DNA of 61,954 bases from Sphingosinicella sp. YJ22 (GTDB lineage Bacteria > Pseudomonadota > Alphaproteobacteria > Sphingomonadales > Sphingomonadaceae). The notes beneath the pieces were generated by a model, which saw only the letters and a program-made list of their open reading frames with translations, did not search any database and was not told where the DNA came from. The stretch spans positions 1 to 61,954 of the forward strand of contig NZ_JAANPA010000016.1 of the NCBI RefSeq assembly GCF_011320075.1. Reading direction: 5' to 3'. Below are positions 8,434 to 18,869 of this stretch, one piece after another; position 1 is the first letter of the stretch, and each line of letters starts with the position of its first letter. A program made the position numbers and the translations under genes.

Positions 8434-9189
8434 CTAAGTGCAGAGCGACAGGAACGCGATCTCGGTGACGGTGCCGCCCTCGACCTCGGTCGGCGGCGCG
8501 ACATCGGACGTGTAATCGCGCGAGTCGACGATCGCGCCGGCCTCGTCGTAGCGCCGCCAAGCGAGCGGCGCATACATGCGGTTCGAGCAGTCGAGGCGCA
8601 GGCGATAGGAGTTGAGGGTCTGCTGGCCGGTTTCCGGATCGGTCATTCGGAACCAGGCGATTCGCGCGCTGCCGTCGCGCTGGACCGAGGTCGCGTCGAC
8701 CGCGATCGACTGGCCCGACGGCGCGGCGCCGAGATTGAGCCAGGTCGGCGCGCTGTCCGCGGCCGGCGCCTCGGTCGTCGGCACCGCGACCGTGGCGGTG
8801 GCCGCGGGCGCACCGGGCTGGGCCGCTGCGACCGCGACCGGATTGAAGTCGATCGAACAGCTCGCGAGCGCGTTGCGCAGCGCGGTCGGGATCGCCCGCT
8901 CGCGCGCGCCGTCGGCGACGATCAGGATGTCGCGCGGGGTGATGCCCGAGGGGTTGGACAGGCCGCGCCGGAGCGCGCTCGCCCGCATCTCGAAGGCGCG
9001 CATGGCCCCATGGTCGAGGCGCCGGGCGAGATCGCGGCTGACGCAGCTCGTCTGGTCCGGCGAGAAGCCGTAGCGGGCGAGCTGCGGGGCAATGATCTGC
9101 TCCTCGTCGATGAAGCGGTCGGCGATATAGCCGGACGCGCAGCCGGCAAGGCCGAGCGCGGCGATCGTGGCGAACAGGGTTACGCGCAT
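8434..9189 (-). CDS. Lipoprotein with an adhesin-E-like C-terminal domain
   Basis: 251-residue predicted lipoprotein: hydrophobic LFATIAALGLAGC gives a lipobox with the lipidated Cys near residue 16. The middle is helical, then an Ala/Pro/Thr linker (about 110-140) leads to a C-terminal beta domain (WLNLGAAPSGQSIAVDATS, WFRMTDPETGQQ, LDCSNRMYAPLAWRRYD). This resembles the surface-adhesin protein E (PF16747-like) repeat seen in many hypothetical lipoproteins. ATG at 9189 is used, but TTG at 9195 has the better-spaced GGAGG. It sits between the two operator sites; a role in fatty-acid metabolism is not evident. Confidence 0.72.
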   Translation of the reverse strand: MRVTLFATIAALGLAGCASGYIADRFIDEEQIIAPQLARYGFSPDQTSCVSRDLARRLDHGAMRAFEMRASALRRGLSNPSGITPRDILIVADGARERAIPTALRNALASCSIDFNPVAVAAAQPGAPAATATVAVPTTEAPAADSAPTWLNLGAAPSGQSIAVDATSVQRDGSARIAWFRMTDPETGQQTLNSYRLRLDCSNRMYAPLAWRRYDEAGAIVDSRDYTSDVAPPTEVEGGTVTEIAFLSLCT

Positions 9190-9302
9190 GGACAAGACAG
9201 GTCCTCCCGGGCCGCTGGTTATCAACAGCCCCGCGCGATTGCCACGGCGAAATCCCCGCCCCTTGCGTCCCCCGCCCTGGCGCGATAGCCGCAAATGGCG
9301 GG

Positions 9303-9318
9303 TTTACGTGAACGTAAA
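9303..9318. promoter_or_regulatory. Palindromic operator of the plus-strand acyl-CoA catabolic operon
   Basis: TTTACGTGAACGTAAA, whose two outer arms TTTACGT and ACGTAAA are exact inverted repeats. It lies 17 bases before the GTG start of the 418-residue dehydrogenase. It shares 13 of 16 positions with the site at 8386-8401, so one regulator probably controls both divergent transcription units. Confidence 0.65.
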
Positions 9319-9335
9319 GCAGCGGGAGCGAGACG

Positions 9336-10592
9336 GTGGACTTTTCCCTTACGGAACGCGAGGCGCACTACCGCGACCGGGTCCGCGACTTCGTCGAGAC
9401 TCGGATTCGCCCGCGGAAAGCGGACTATAAGAAGCAGCTCGCAACCGGCGACCGCTGGCAGCCGATCGAGGTGATCGAGGAGCTGAAGCCGCTCGCGAAA
9501 CAGGCGGGCCTGTGGAACCTGTTCATGCCGCCCGGCCAGGCGCTCCGCCATGTCGACGAGAGCTTCCAGTTCGAGGGCACCCAGCTCACCAATCTCGAAT
9601 ATGCCTTGTGCGCCGAGGAGATGGGCCGAATCCTTTGGTCGGCCGAGGTGTTCAACTGCTCCGCGCCCGACACCGGCAATATGGAGGTGCTCCACCGCTA
9701 CGGAACGCGCGAGCAGAAGGAGAAGTGGCTGAAGCCGCTCATGAACGGCGAGATCCGCTCCGCCTTCCTGATGACCGAGCCCGCGGTCGCCTCGTCCGAC
9801 GCGACCAACATCCAGTGCGAGATCCGCCGCGACGGCGACGACTATGTCATCAACGGCCGCAAATGGTGGTCCTCCGGCGCCGGCGATCCGCGCTGCAAGG
9901 TCGCGATCCTGATGGGCAAGACCGACCCCGAAGGCCCGCGCCACCAGCAGCAGTCGATGATCCTGGTGCCGATCGACGCCCCCGGAATCACCGTCGAGCG
10001 GGCGCTCACCGTGTTCGGCTATGACGACGCGCCGCACGGCCACATGGAAATTGAGCTGAAGGATGTTCGAGTCCCCGCCGAGAACCTCCTTCTCGGCGAG
10101 GGCCGCGGCTTCGAGATCGCGCAGGGCCGGCTCGGCCCCGGCCGGATCCACCATTGCATGCGCACCGTCGGCGCCGCCGAGGAAGCGATCGCCGCGATGG
10201 CGCGCCGCCTCCAGAGCCGGGTCGCCTTCGGCAAGCCGCTCTCCTCGCACAGCGTCTGGGAGCAGCGCATCGCCGCCGCGCGCATCGACATCGAGGCATC
10301 CCGCCTGCTCTGCCTCAAGGCCGCCGACATAATGGACAAGGCCGGCAACAAGGCCGCAGCCCAAGAGATCGCGATGATCAAGATCCACGCCCCCAACATG
10401 GCGCTCAGGATCATCGACGACGCGATCCAGGCCCATGGCGGCGCGGGCGTCAGCCAGGATTTCGACCTCGCCTCGAGCTGGGCCGGAATCCGCACCCTCC
10501 GCCTCGCCGACGGCCCCGACGAGGTCCACGCCCGCGCCATCGCCAAAATGGAATATGCCCGCCATGCGGCAGAGCCGGGGGAAGGCAGATGA
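9336..10592 (+). CDS. Acyl-CoA dehydrogenase (ACAD10/11-like)
   Basis: 418-residue FAD-dependent dehydrogenase, first gene of a four-gene operon with ATGA-type overlaps. Motifs: [18 protein letters not shown] (flavin-contact strand), [34 protein letters not shown] and [10 protein letters not shown]. The segment matching the usual catalytic EGT motif reads [10 protein letters not shown], typical in my recollection of ACAD10/11-like enzymes acting on long or branched acyl chains. GTG at 9336 has GGGAG seven bases upstream. Control is probably through the operator at 9303-9318. Confidence 0.93.
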   Translation: MDFSLTEREAHYRDRVRDFVETRIRPRKADYKKQLATGDRWQPIEVIEELKPLAKQAGLWNLFMPPGQALRHVDESFQFEGTQLTNLEYALCAEEMGRILWSAEVFNCSAPDTGNMEVLHRYGTREQKEKWLKPLMNGEIRSAFLMTEPAVASSDATNIQCEIRRDGDDYVINGRKWWSSGAGDPRCKVAILMGKTDPEGPRHQQQSMILVPIDAPGITVERALTVFGYDDAPHGHMEIELKDVRVPAENLLLGEGRGFEIAQGRLGPGRIHHCMRTVGAAEEAIAAMARRLQSRVAFGKPLSSHSVWEQRIAAARIDIEASRLLCLKAADIMDKAGNKAAAQEIAMIKIHAPNMALRIIDDAIQAHGGAGVSQDFDLASSWAGIRTLRLADGPDEVHARAIAKMEYARHAAEPGEGR

Positions 10593-11362
10593 ACCTGTTC
10601 GACCTCACCGGCAAAGTCGCCATCATCACCGGCTCCTCGCGCGGCATCGGCCGGGCGATCGCCGAGGCGATGGCGGATCAGGGCGCCAGGGTGGTGATCT
10701 CCAGCCGCAAGGCCGAGGCCTGCGCCGAGGCCGCCGACGCGATCAATGCCAAACACCCGGGCGCGGCGATCGTCGTCCCCGCCAACATTTCGTCGAAGGA
10801 CGACCTGCAGAACCTGGTCGACGAGACCCGCCGCCAGCTCGGCCGAATCGACATCCTCGTCTGCAACGCCGCGTCCAATCCCTATTACGGCCCGATGGCC
10901 GGGATCAGCGACGACCAGTTCCGCAAGATTCTGGAGAACAACGTCATCGCCAATCACTGGCTGATCTCGATGGTCGCTCCGGAGATGGTCGAGCGGAAGG
11001 ACGGCTCGATCATCATCGTCAGCTCGATCGGAGGCCTCACCAGCTCGACCGTGATCGGCGCCTACAACATCTCCAAGGCCGCGGACTTCCAGCTCGCCCG
11101 CAACCTCGCCGCCGAGTTCGGCCCGTCGGGCGTCCGCGTGAACTGCATCGCCCCCGGCCTCGTCCGGACCGATTTCGCCCGCGCCCTGTGGGAGAATCCC
11201 GACACGCTGAAGGCGGTCACCCGCCACACGCCGCTTCGCCGGATCGGCGAGCCGCACGAGATCGCCGGCGCCGCGGTGTTCCTCGCCTCCCCGGCCTCAA
11301 CCTTCATGACCGGCCAGACGATCGTCGTCGACGGCGGCAGCACCACGGGAGCGGGACTATGA
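10589..11362 (+). CDS. SDR-family NAD(P)-dependent oxidoreductase (first of two)
   Basis: 257-residue classical short-chain dehydrogenase. The Rossmann motif TGSSRGIG is at residues 15-22, CNAASN replaces the usual NNAG, and the catalytic Ser, Tyr and Lys lie in [12 protein letters not shown] and AYNISKAA. The C-terminus carries [11 protein letters not shown]. Its ATG overlaps the upstream dehydrogenase stop (ATGA), indicating translational coupling. In this operon it may oxidise a 3-hydroxyacyl or branched hydroxy intermediate; the substrate cannot be read from sequence. Confidence 0.92.
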   Translation: MNLFDLTGKVAIITGSSRGIGRAIAEAMADQGARVVISSRKAEACAEAADAINAKHPGAAIVVPANISSKDDLQNLVDETRRQLGRIDILVCNAASNPYYGPMAGISDDQFRKILENNVIANHWLISMVAPEMVERKDGSIIIVSSIGGLTSSTVIGAYNISKAADFQLARNLAAEFGPSGVRVNCIAPGLVRTDFARALWENPDTLKAVTRHTPLRRIGEPHEIAGAAVFLASPASTFMTGQTIVVDGGSTTGAGL

Positions 11363-12150
11363 GCGGCAGGCTCGAAGGCAAGGTCGCCATCATCACCGGC
11401 GCCGGCTCCGGAATCGGCCGCGCGACCGCCAAATTGTTCGCGGACGAGGGCGCGAAGGTCATCGCCGCCGATCTCGACAATGCCGACGAGACCGCGGCCG
11501 AGATCGGCGCGGCCGCCCGCGGCTACACCGCCGACGCCGCCGAGGAGGACAGCGTCCGCCGCCTCGTCCGCCAGGCGCAGGAGCATTTCGGCGGGCTCGA
11601 CATCTTCTTCGCCAATGCCGGCATCTCGGGCGGCCTCAAGGGCATCTTCGACCAGACCCCCGAGGACTGGCAGGAGATATTGCGCGTCAACCTCATCGGC
11701 CCGTGGCTCGCGGTGAAGCATGCCGCGCCGGTGATGAAGGAGCGCGGCGGCGGCTCGATCATCTGCACCGCGTCCGTCGCGGGCCTGCGCGCCGGCGCCG
11801 GCGGCCCCGCTTATTCGGCGTCGAAGGCCGGCGTGATCAGCCTGATCGAGACGGCCTGCGCCCAGCTCGTCGGCTCGAACATCCGGGTCAACGCCATCTG
11901 TCCGGGCCTCATCGAGACAGGAATGACCGCACCGATCTACGACTGGGCGAAGCAGGCGGGCACGTCGGACAAGATCGGCCAGCTGAACCCGCTCCAGCGC
12001 GGCGGCGAACCGGTCGAGATCGCCCGCGCCGCCCTGTTCCTCGCGACCGAGGAGAGCAGCTACGTCAACGGCCACGCCTTGGTGGTCGACGGCGGCCTCT
12101 CCGCCTCCCACCCCTGCCGCCGCCTCGCTTATGGCGCGACCGCTTTCTGA
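11359..12150 (+). CDS. SDR-family NAD(P)-dependent oxidoreductase (second of two)
   Basis: 263-residue classical short-chain dehydrogenase with [10 protein letters not shown] (residues 13-22), an NAG-type strand [10 protein letters not shown], catalytic Ser in CTASVAGL and YSASKAG as the YxxxK site. The ending [18 protein letters not shown] is typical. It overlaps the preceding SDR stop by four bases (ATGA). It belongs to a different subgroup from its neighbour, so the two probably act on different intermediates rather than being a recent duplication. Confidence 0.92.
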   Translation: MSGRLEGKVAIITGAGSGIGRATAKLFADEGAKVIAADLDNADETAAEIGAAARGYTADAAEEDSVRRLVRQAQEHFGGLDIFFANAGISGGLKGIFDQTPEDWQEILRVNLIGPWLAVKHAAPVMKERGGGSIICTASVAGLRAGAGGPAYSASKAGVISLIETACAQLVGSNIRVNAICPGLIETGMTAPIYDWAKQAGTSDKIGQLNPLQRGGEPVEIARAALFLATEESSYVNGHALVVDGGLSASHPCRRLAYGATAF

Positions 12151-12165
12151 CCTGAGGATTCGAAC

Positions 12166-14232
<2,067 letters not shown>

Positions 14233-14241
14233 GCGCGAGGA

Positions 14242-14332
14242 GATCGTCACCCCGAACTTGATCCGGGGTCCACCTTCTTCAAGCGGTGAATGGAAGGCAG
14301 GTGGATGCCGGATCAAGCCCGGCATGACGATC
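14242..14332. repeat. Inverted repeat after the beta-oxidation operon
   Basis: Arms GATCGTCACCCCGAACTTG and CAAGCCCGGCATGACGATC enclose a 35-base centre. It belongs to the GTCACCCCGG / CCGGGGTGAC class also seen at 23497-23583 and 23911-23940. It may end the transcript, though no T-run is present. Confidence 0.85.
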
Positions 14333-14357
14333 GGAGGGTTTCCGCAGCTCGGCGCGG

Positions 14358-14380
14358 CCGCTTTCGACCCGTTGCGGACC
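14358..14380. repeat. Half copy of the CGCTTTCGACCCATTGCGGAC palindromic repeat
   Basis: Reads GCTTTCGACCCGTTGCGGAC with one mismatch to the other copies; the outer AATGT / ACATT ends are missing. It is the first of a cluster of copies confined to the accessory genes at 14.3-16.7 kb. Confidence 0.75.
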
Positions 14381-14434
14381 GTTGCGCAGTCCCTCATCAT
14401 GCGGCGGATGTGGGCAAATTAGGCGAGCGGTGAG

Positions 14435-15142
14435 ATGGTAGCAGTCCTTATATTGGCGATACTGGGCCTCGGTGATCCTCCCGAGACGCTGCCGATAGAC
14501 GCGGCGATGGCGGAGTTGGAGGCAGCATTTTCGCGCCTAAGGGACTACCAGGCCGAGGCCGAAGAAGACATTGCCCGCTTGGGCCCGGTCGAACCAGGCT
14601 GGGCTACTTCAGGCACGTCGGCGGCCGCGGTGATCGAGGGGGCGAATGGCAGCGTTTTGCAGCACGTGCTCGGGGAATGGGAGAAGGGTGGCCATGGCGT
14701 GACCGTCGCTGGCGATCACCCTCTCAATGTGCCCACCGGGTGGAACCGCTACATCGTGCGAGCCTATTCAGGGCCGATCGATCACCATGCTTATTTTAGG
14801 ATCAGCCCCGACCTCGTGATCCACACTTACGGAAGTGGTACCCGCATCGGCAACGCCATCTGCCGATCTACGCAGGGGGTTGAATTGGTCTCTCGAGAAC
14901 TGTGGCGCAGCTGGTCGCCTGAAACCAGGGTCATGGCGTTCGGTATGGCTCGCGCAACGCGAGATGATCGCCATACTTACTGTTCGGTTTTCCGCGGTAG
15001 CGGAGACGGGCAATATATCCACCTAACCTACACGCCGGAGGGCCGGCCCTTCCTCCTGCCCCTCGAGGAACCACAACCGTTGGTGATCACCGAACGCGCG
15101 GATGCCGCTGCGAGAATCTTCACCCCGATCACTCAAGAATGA
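14435..15142 (+). CDS. Hypothetical protein, probably exported
   Basis: 235 residues that I do not recognise. A short hydrophobic N-terminus (VAVLILAILGLG) may be a signal or anchor; a helical acidic segment follows (AAMAELEAAFSRLRDYQAEA), then a mixed domain with HHAYFRISPDLVIHTYGSG and a Cys at about 143 and 182 that could pair. Codon use is less GC-skewed than in the beta-oxidation operon. It stands alone between palindromic repeats, which suggests accessory DNA. The start ATG has only weak ribosome-site support. Confidence 0.6.
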   Translation: MVAVLILAILGLGDPPETLPIDAAMAELEAAFSRLRDYQAEAEEDIARLGPVEPGWATSGTSAAAVIEGANGSVLQHVLGEWEKGGHGVTVAGDHPLNVPTGWNRYIVRAYSGPIDHHAYFRISPDLVIHTYGSGTRIGNAICRSTQGVELVSRELWRSWSPETRVMAFGMARATRDDRHTYCSVFRGSGDGQYIHLTYTPEGRPFLLPLEEPQPLVITERADAAARIFTPITQE

Positions 15143-15179
15143 CCGCTTTCCAACCATTCCAGTCACTCCACAGAGCGCC

Positions 15180-15200
15180 CGCTTTCGACCCATTGCGGAC
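15180..15200. repeat. Copy of the CGCTTTCGACCCATTGCGGAC repeat
   Basis: Exact 21-base core in the gap between the two small genes ending at 15142 and starting at 15227. Confidence 0.8.
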
Positions 15201-15226
15201 CTCGTACCAAGCGCTATCAACTCATC

Positions 15227-15685
15227 ATGCCCGGCAATCGTCGAACCAGTGGAATCAAGTCGTCGTTCTTGATGGCAGCACTCATGTGTCTCGCGTCTTG
15301 CCTCGCTGCTGACGAAGATGACCGAACGCTCCGGCAGAACGAGATCGCAAGTTTTCGGCTGGCAGATGTTCGGTTGCCGCCTAGTGCGGCTAATGTGCGC
15401 GTCTTCACCTCGCACTTCGTAGACACTCACCTCTTTATGACTTTCGAGAGTAAGGAGAGCGAGGCACGACGTTTCGCAACTGAGATTTTGCGAGCACCTC
15501 CGACACAAGGGGGCAGCGGGCCAAGTAACGGAGGCGACCGGGCCCCAAGTTGGTGGGAGCCCAGCCCGACCCTAAATTCCGACGCTGGACAGTGGGAGAG
15601 CGTCGAGCGGCAGATGAACGTCAAGCTACTGCTGGTCCCCTCGACAGGTCGAGCGACCGTATGGCTGGAAGCCGGTTTCGATTGA
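15227..15685 (+). CDS. Small putative lipoprotein of unknown function
   Basis: 152 residues. A basic N-terminus (PGNRRTSGIKSS) leads to a hydrophobic FLMAALMCLASC, giving a lipobox-like LASC with Cys at about residue 25. The remainder holds a beta-type segment (ANVRVFTSHFVDTHLFMTF), a Gly/Pro/Ser linker and a C-terminal strand (MNVKLLLVPSTGRATVWL). I do not recognise the family. The ribosome site is weak, so the start is uncertain. It lies between two repeat copies with no partner gene. Confidence 0.5.
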   Translation: MPGNRRTSGIKSSFLMAALMCLASCLAADEDDRTLRQNEIASFRLADVRLPPSAANVRVFTSHFVDTHLFMTFESKESEARRFATEILRAPPTQGGSGPSNGGDRAPSWWEPSPTLNSDAGQWESVERQMNVKLLLVPSTGRATVWLEAGFD

Positions 15686-15730
15686 AGCCGCCTACGCCCG
15701 CCTTCCACCAGTTACCCGGGGCGGGCGTCA

Positions 15731-15753
15731 GCTTACGACCCATTGCAGACATT
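15731..15753. repeat. Diverged copy of the palindromic repeat
   Basis: GCTTACGACCCATTGCAGAC followed by ATT, two mismatches from the core. The first in-frame start (TTG 15743) of the following small gene falls inside it. Confidence 0.7.
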
Positions 15754-15787
15754 GACGCGTGCTCTGGAAGGATGCGACTTGCAACGG

Positions 15788-16117
15788 GTGAGCCTCACGC
15801 AGCTGATTGACGTCTCCTGGGAGTGCACTGGTGGTCGCCGCCCACATCCGGCTGCACTGGTCCATCTGGAGCATCTTCACACCTACCGGGACAGCACGTT
15901 CGACGTTCACCGCTGCCAGACCTGCGGGACATCTTATTGGTGCGCACAGTCCGAGGTCAGCGACTGGGGCTCTGGCGGCGGAGACTATTACAACGTGCTG
16001 AGACGCTGGCTGCCCTTGAATGAAGACGAGCTCGACGCGGCGCGGTCGGACCCACAATTCCGGCCGCGCTCTAACCTTGAGCACCGTGAGAGCTCGGGGT
16101 GGCGGCGGGAAGGCTGA
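15788..16117 (+). CDS. Small protein with a CxxC motif, function unknown
   Basis: 109 residues from GTG at 15788; an upstream in-frame TTG at 15743 lies inside the repeat and is unlikely. The centre reads HRCQTCGTSYWCAQ, a CxxC plus a third Cys that could bind zinc, with His residues ahead (HLEHLHTYRDSTFDVH). An acidic WLPLNEDELDAARSD helix follows. No family recognised. The start has no convincing ribosome site, so the N-terminus is tentative. It is flanked by repeats on both sides. Confidence 0.45.
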   Translation: MSLTQLIDVSWECTGGRRPHPAALVHLEHLHTYRDSTFDVHRCQTCGTSYWCAQSEVSDWGSGGGDYYNVLRRWLPLNEDELDAARSDPQFRPRSNLEHRESSGWRREG

Positions 16118-16127
16118 GCGCGCCGAC

Positions 16128-16165
16128 GAACGTCCGCTTGAATCGGCAACCCATTGCGGACGTTC
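16128..16165. repeat. Full palindromic repeat copy with perfect 10-base arms
   Basis: GAACGTCCGC and GCGGACGTTC are perfect inverted arms around an 18-base centre ending AACCCATT. It lies eleven bases after the stop of the small CxxC protein and could act as a terminator hairpin. Confidence 0.88.
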
Positions 16166-16201
16166 GCCCTCGGCTACATGAGGGGGACGAGGGGACGCCC
16201 G

Positions 16202-16558
16202 ATGGATCACGCCACACCTAACCTGCCGTCGAAGGATTTCGAGGTCACGTCCCGCTTTTACACGCAGCTGGGCTTCGAGCGGGGCTGGCGGGATGATGGC
16301 TGGATGATCCTGAAGCGTGGCGGCTTGACCTTGGAGTTCTTCCCCCACCCGGACCTGAACCCGTCGGAAAGCTGGTTCAGCTGCTGCTTGCGGCTCGACG
16401 ATCTGGCCGCCTTCTATTCGACCTGCCTGGAGGTCGGGGTGCCAGAACGGTGTTGGGGTCACCCCCGCCTCCAACCGCCGCAGCAAGAAGATAGCGGTCT
16501 CACAATCGCAGCCCTGATCGATCCAGACGGAACGCTCGTGCGCCTGATACAGAACTGA
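16202..16558 (+). CDS. VOC-family (glyoxalase / bleomycin-resistance-like) protein
   Basis: 118 residues, one vicinal-oxygen-chelate domain. MDHATPNLPSKDFEVTSRFY is the opening beta-alpha unit, followed by LGFERGWRDDGWMILKRGG, LTLEFFPHPDLNP and a closing ALIDPDGTLVRLIQN strand. Bleomycin-binding members sequester the drug as dimers without metal; this chain has that small size, but resistance is only a possibility. ATG at 16202 is preferred over an upstream ATG that would add 16 residues lacking the fold. Confidence 0.82.
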   Translation: MDHATPNLPSKDFEVTSRFYTQLGFERGWRDDGWMILKRGGLTLEFFPHPDLNPSESWFSCCLRLDDLAAFYSTCLEVGVPERCWGHPRLQPPQQEDSGLTIAALIDPDGTLVRLIQN

Positions 16559-16565
16559 CCTCAGC

Positions 16566-16590
16566 GTCTGCTTTCTACCCATCGCGGACG
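16566..16590. repeat. Diverged palindromic repeat copies
   Basis: GTCTGCTTTCTACCCATCGC followed by GGACG. A further eroded piece (ATTCGTCCATTGCGGAAAC) lies at about 16652-16670. The rest of the 311-base gap before 16870 holds only short, implausible reading frames. Confidence 0.6.
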
Positions 16591-16869
16591 TCGCAGCCAG
16601 GCGGATGCCGGATCGAGCCCGGTGGCCCATCCTGGCAGGCTGGGTGCCGACATTCGTCCATTGCGGAAACGGATGTGCACCGTGATTTAACCTGCGAGGT
16701 GCAGGAGAGCGACGGTGAAGACGGTCTCGCTCCGAACATTCGTGCTCTCCGTCGGCGTGCCGGTCGCGCCCGTGGATCGGCTTCGACTCCTCCTACGCTG
16801 CCACGCATTAATGTGACGACAAACGGCCGGCAGCTCGGGGAACGTCGGGTCATCGCAAGGTAGATTGGC

Positions 16870-17946
16870 ATGAACCAGCTCGAGGTTTCCAATGACACGT
16901 CGGTGCTTGAAGTGCCTGCGGCCCTGGATGGAAAAGGCAGGCTCACGGATGATTGCGTCCGAAAAGCGCTGACGGTCATGGATGCTCACGGGCTGGTTGT
17001 TTTGACCGATCTGCTGTCGGAGGAACAGGCGGATGTCGGCGCGGAGCTGATACGCCAAACCATCGACGATCCGGATCGCAAACGCGGCGCCTTCGCCAGC
17101 GAGACGGACAATCACTATATGCGCCGCGACTTTTGCTCCCTGCCTTCGACGCCGCTCGTAACGAGCTTCGCTGCCGGATTGTGCCAGCGCCTCGAGGGGA
17201 TTCTCGCCAGATATTGCGACCGGTCACATCCGCTTCTCGAAGTCACGACACTGACCAGCTATCTCGGTTCATCGCATCAATATATTCACCGAGACCCAGG
17301 CGGCGTGATCAGCATCTTTGCTGCGGTGGAAGATGTATCGGAGCAACAGGGCGGGACGGTGTTCGTCCCAAGTACACATATGTACGACGGCGCCGAGAGG
17401 AAGCATAGCGGTAACGCCTATGCGTTGATGGAGCTGTTTCGAATTAGATGCAACTGTCGCATCCTCGTCTATAATCTGAAAAAACTATGGCGCATGCGGA
17501 AAGACAGAGCCGCGCCTCTGGCACCTGGCGAATTTCTTGACCGGGTGTTTTCGAGCAAGTGGGATGAGCATCAGCCAAATCTGCTGCGCTTTGTGTTAGG
17601 AAAGAATTCCCAATTCAGTCTTCGCATGCTCAGTCCGCGCACGTTGTGGAAGCTTTATCGCCACCGCAAGGCCCTCGGCAGTCTGTTTCACCTGGTACAG
17701 ACGGCGCCGCGGAAGGGCACGGTCATTCTCTATCTGAGCGATTTGCTCCACGCAGGCCCCGACAACCGGTCGCCACATCCTCGGCGACTCTTCAGCATGA
17801 GCATCGCACGGGACAGTATCGAACCTAAGCGCTGGCATGCCGGCTATTCGCCACACCCCACATTGACTGAGCGTCCCATCTTCTATGGCGACCTTCTGGA
17901 TTCTCCCCTGAGCGCGTCACGCGGACACCGCGCCCCGCTCCCTTAG
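16870..17946 (+). CDS. Phytanoyl-CoA dioxygenase (PhyH)-like Fe(II)/2-oxoglutarate oxygenase
   Basis: 358 residues. The double-stranded beta-helix iron site is visible: H140 and D142 in QYIHRDPGG and a distal H294 in YLSDLLHAGPDNRS, with R300 likely to bind 2-oxoglutarate. VFVPSTHMYDGAE is typical of PhyH proteins. An unusual basic, helical insert (about 185-275, NLKKLWRMRKDR, LWKLYRHRKALG) separates the two halves. The substrate is unknown; relatives hydroxylate lipids or natural-product intermediates. Codon use is more AT-rich than the surroundings, suggesting transfer. The last 30 bases overlap the convergent sigma-factor gene. Confidence 0.8.
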   Translation: MNQLEVSNDTSVLEVPAALDGKGRLTDDCVRKALTVMDAHGLVVLTDLLSEEQADVGAELIRQTIDDPDRKRGAFASETDNHYMRRDFCSLPSTPLVTSFAAGLCQRLEGILARYCDRSHPLLEVTTLTSYLGSSHQYIHRDPGGVISIFAAVEDVSEQQGGTVFVPSTHMYDGAERKHSGNAYALMELFRIRCNCRILVYNLKKLWRMRKDRAAPLAPGEFLDRVFSSKWDEHQPNLLRFVLGKNSQFSLRMLSPRTLWKLYRHRKALGSLFHLVQTAPRKGTVILYLSDLLHAGPDNRSPHPRRLFSMSIARDSIEPKRWHAGYSPHPTLTERPIFYGDLLDSPLSASRGHRAPLP

Positions 17947-18426
17947 CCGCGCAAGCCCATAGGCCAGCCGCGACTTGACGGTGCCGAGCGGCACTTCGAG
18001 CGCCTCGCTGATCTCGGCCAGCCGCATCTCCTCGAGGAAGTGGAGGCGAAGCACGATCTGCGCTCCGGCCGGAAGCTCGTCCAGGCGCTCGGTCCACAGC
18101 GGCGGCGGCCCGCCCGCATCCTCGGGCGCGGCATGGTCCAGGGTCTCGACGGCGATCCCGTCGTCGAACAATTGCCGGTCCCGCCCGCGCCGCCGCGCCA
18201 CGCGCAGGCTCTCGCGGGTGGTGATCCGGTAGGCCCAGGCGCGGAACCAGCGCGGGTCGCGAAGGGACTTCAGGCGCCGCGCCACCAGCAGCAGGCTCGC
18301 CTGAAGCGCGTCCAGCGCGAGGTCTGGATCGCCGACGATCGTGCAGGCATGGCGGTAGAGCGGCGCCTGCACGTCGCGGAGCAGCCGGTCGAGCGCCCGC
18401 CGGTCGCCGCTCTGCGCCAGCGCCAC
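17917..18426 (-). CDS. ECF-type RNA polymerase sigma factor
   Basis: 169 residues from GTG at 18426. Sigma region 2 spans about 5-80 (LDALQASLLLVARRLKSL and WFRAWAYRITTRESLRVARR) and region 4 about 105-165, with the helix-turn-helix LAEISEALEVPLGTVKSRLA. An upstream CTG at about 18467 would add 14 residues and sit beside the stop of the preceding membrane-protein gene, so the exact start is open. It is probably co-transcribed with that gene. Decayed paralogous pieces lie at 18870-19070 and 19880-20036. The regulon is unknown. Confidence 0.85.
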   Translation of the reverse strand: MALAQSGDRRALDRLLRDVQAPLYRHACTIVGDPDLALDALQASLLLVARRLKSLRDPRWFRAWAYRITTRESLRVARRRGRDRQLFDDGIAVETLDHAAPEDAGGPPPLWTERLDELPAGAQIVLRLHFLEEMRLAEISEALEVPLGTVKSRLAYGLARLRERGAVSA

Positions 18427-18467
18427 CCGAAGTGCCAGCGCCGCCGCGTCGGGGGCGGCGGGCGCGC

Positions 18468-18767
18468 TCAGCGCCGCTCGTCCCGCAGCGCCTCGATCAC
18501 CGCCAGCACCCGCGCCGTCGAGCGGGTGACGTGGCCGGCGAGCGCGACCATGCACAGCACCAGGATGAAGTAGCTGAGGATGAAGATCACGAACAACAGC
18601 ACCTGGGTGCGGTCGCCCCAGTCGACCAGCAGAATGCACGCCGCCAGCATCGCCAGCTCCAGCACGGCCCCCGCGCTCATCGCAACATTGAACATGCGGT
18701 CGCCGCTCTCCATGCGGTCGAGCACATGCCCCCGCGCCTGGTCGAGCCTGTCATTACCATCGGCCAT
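18468..18767 (-). CDS. Two-TM membrane protein upstream of the sigma factor
   Basis: 99 residues with a strong GAGGGAGGG ribosome site. The N-terminal 30 residues are charged and cytoplasmic by topology (DGNDRLDQARGHVLDRM). Two TM helices follow (VAMSAGAVLELAMLAACILLV and VLLFVIFILSYFILVLCMVA), then a short basic tail. It precedes the sigma gene by about 40 bases, the reverse of the usual sigma then anti-sigma order. A role as membrane-bound regulator of that sigma factor is inferred from context only. The same pairing recurs in the decayed copies nearby, which supports a functional link. Confidence 0.75.
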   Translation of the reverse strand: MADGNDRLDQARGHVLDRMESGDRMFNVAMSAGAVLELAMLAACILLVDWGDRTQVLLFVIFILSYFILVLCMVALAGHVTRSTARVLAVIEALRDERR

Positions 18768-18869
18768 CGAACCCTCCCTCGCTTGATCCTGCCCCAAAGA
18801 GGCCGGCGGCAACGCAAAAGGTTCGGTTCGGCGGCGGAAATATACGCCGCTGTGACGACGCTGCTGCCC

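Noticed and set aside
16675-16863. Short plus-strand frame of 62 codons before the PhyH gene
   Set aside because: No ribosome site, Arg/Gly/Ser-rich translation, and it overlaps repeat debris.
18783-18845. Possible EcfG general-stress promoter (GGAAC...CGTT) before the membrane-protein/sigma pair
   Set aside because: GAAC and CGTT occur, but their spacing is about 11 bases instead of 16-17 and the GG is missing.
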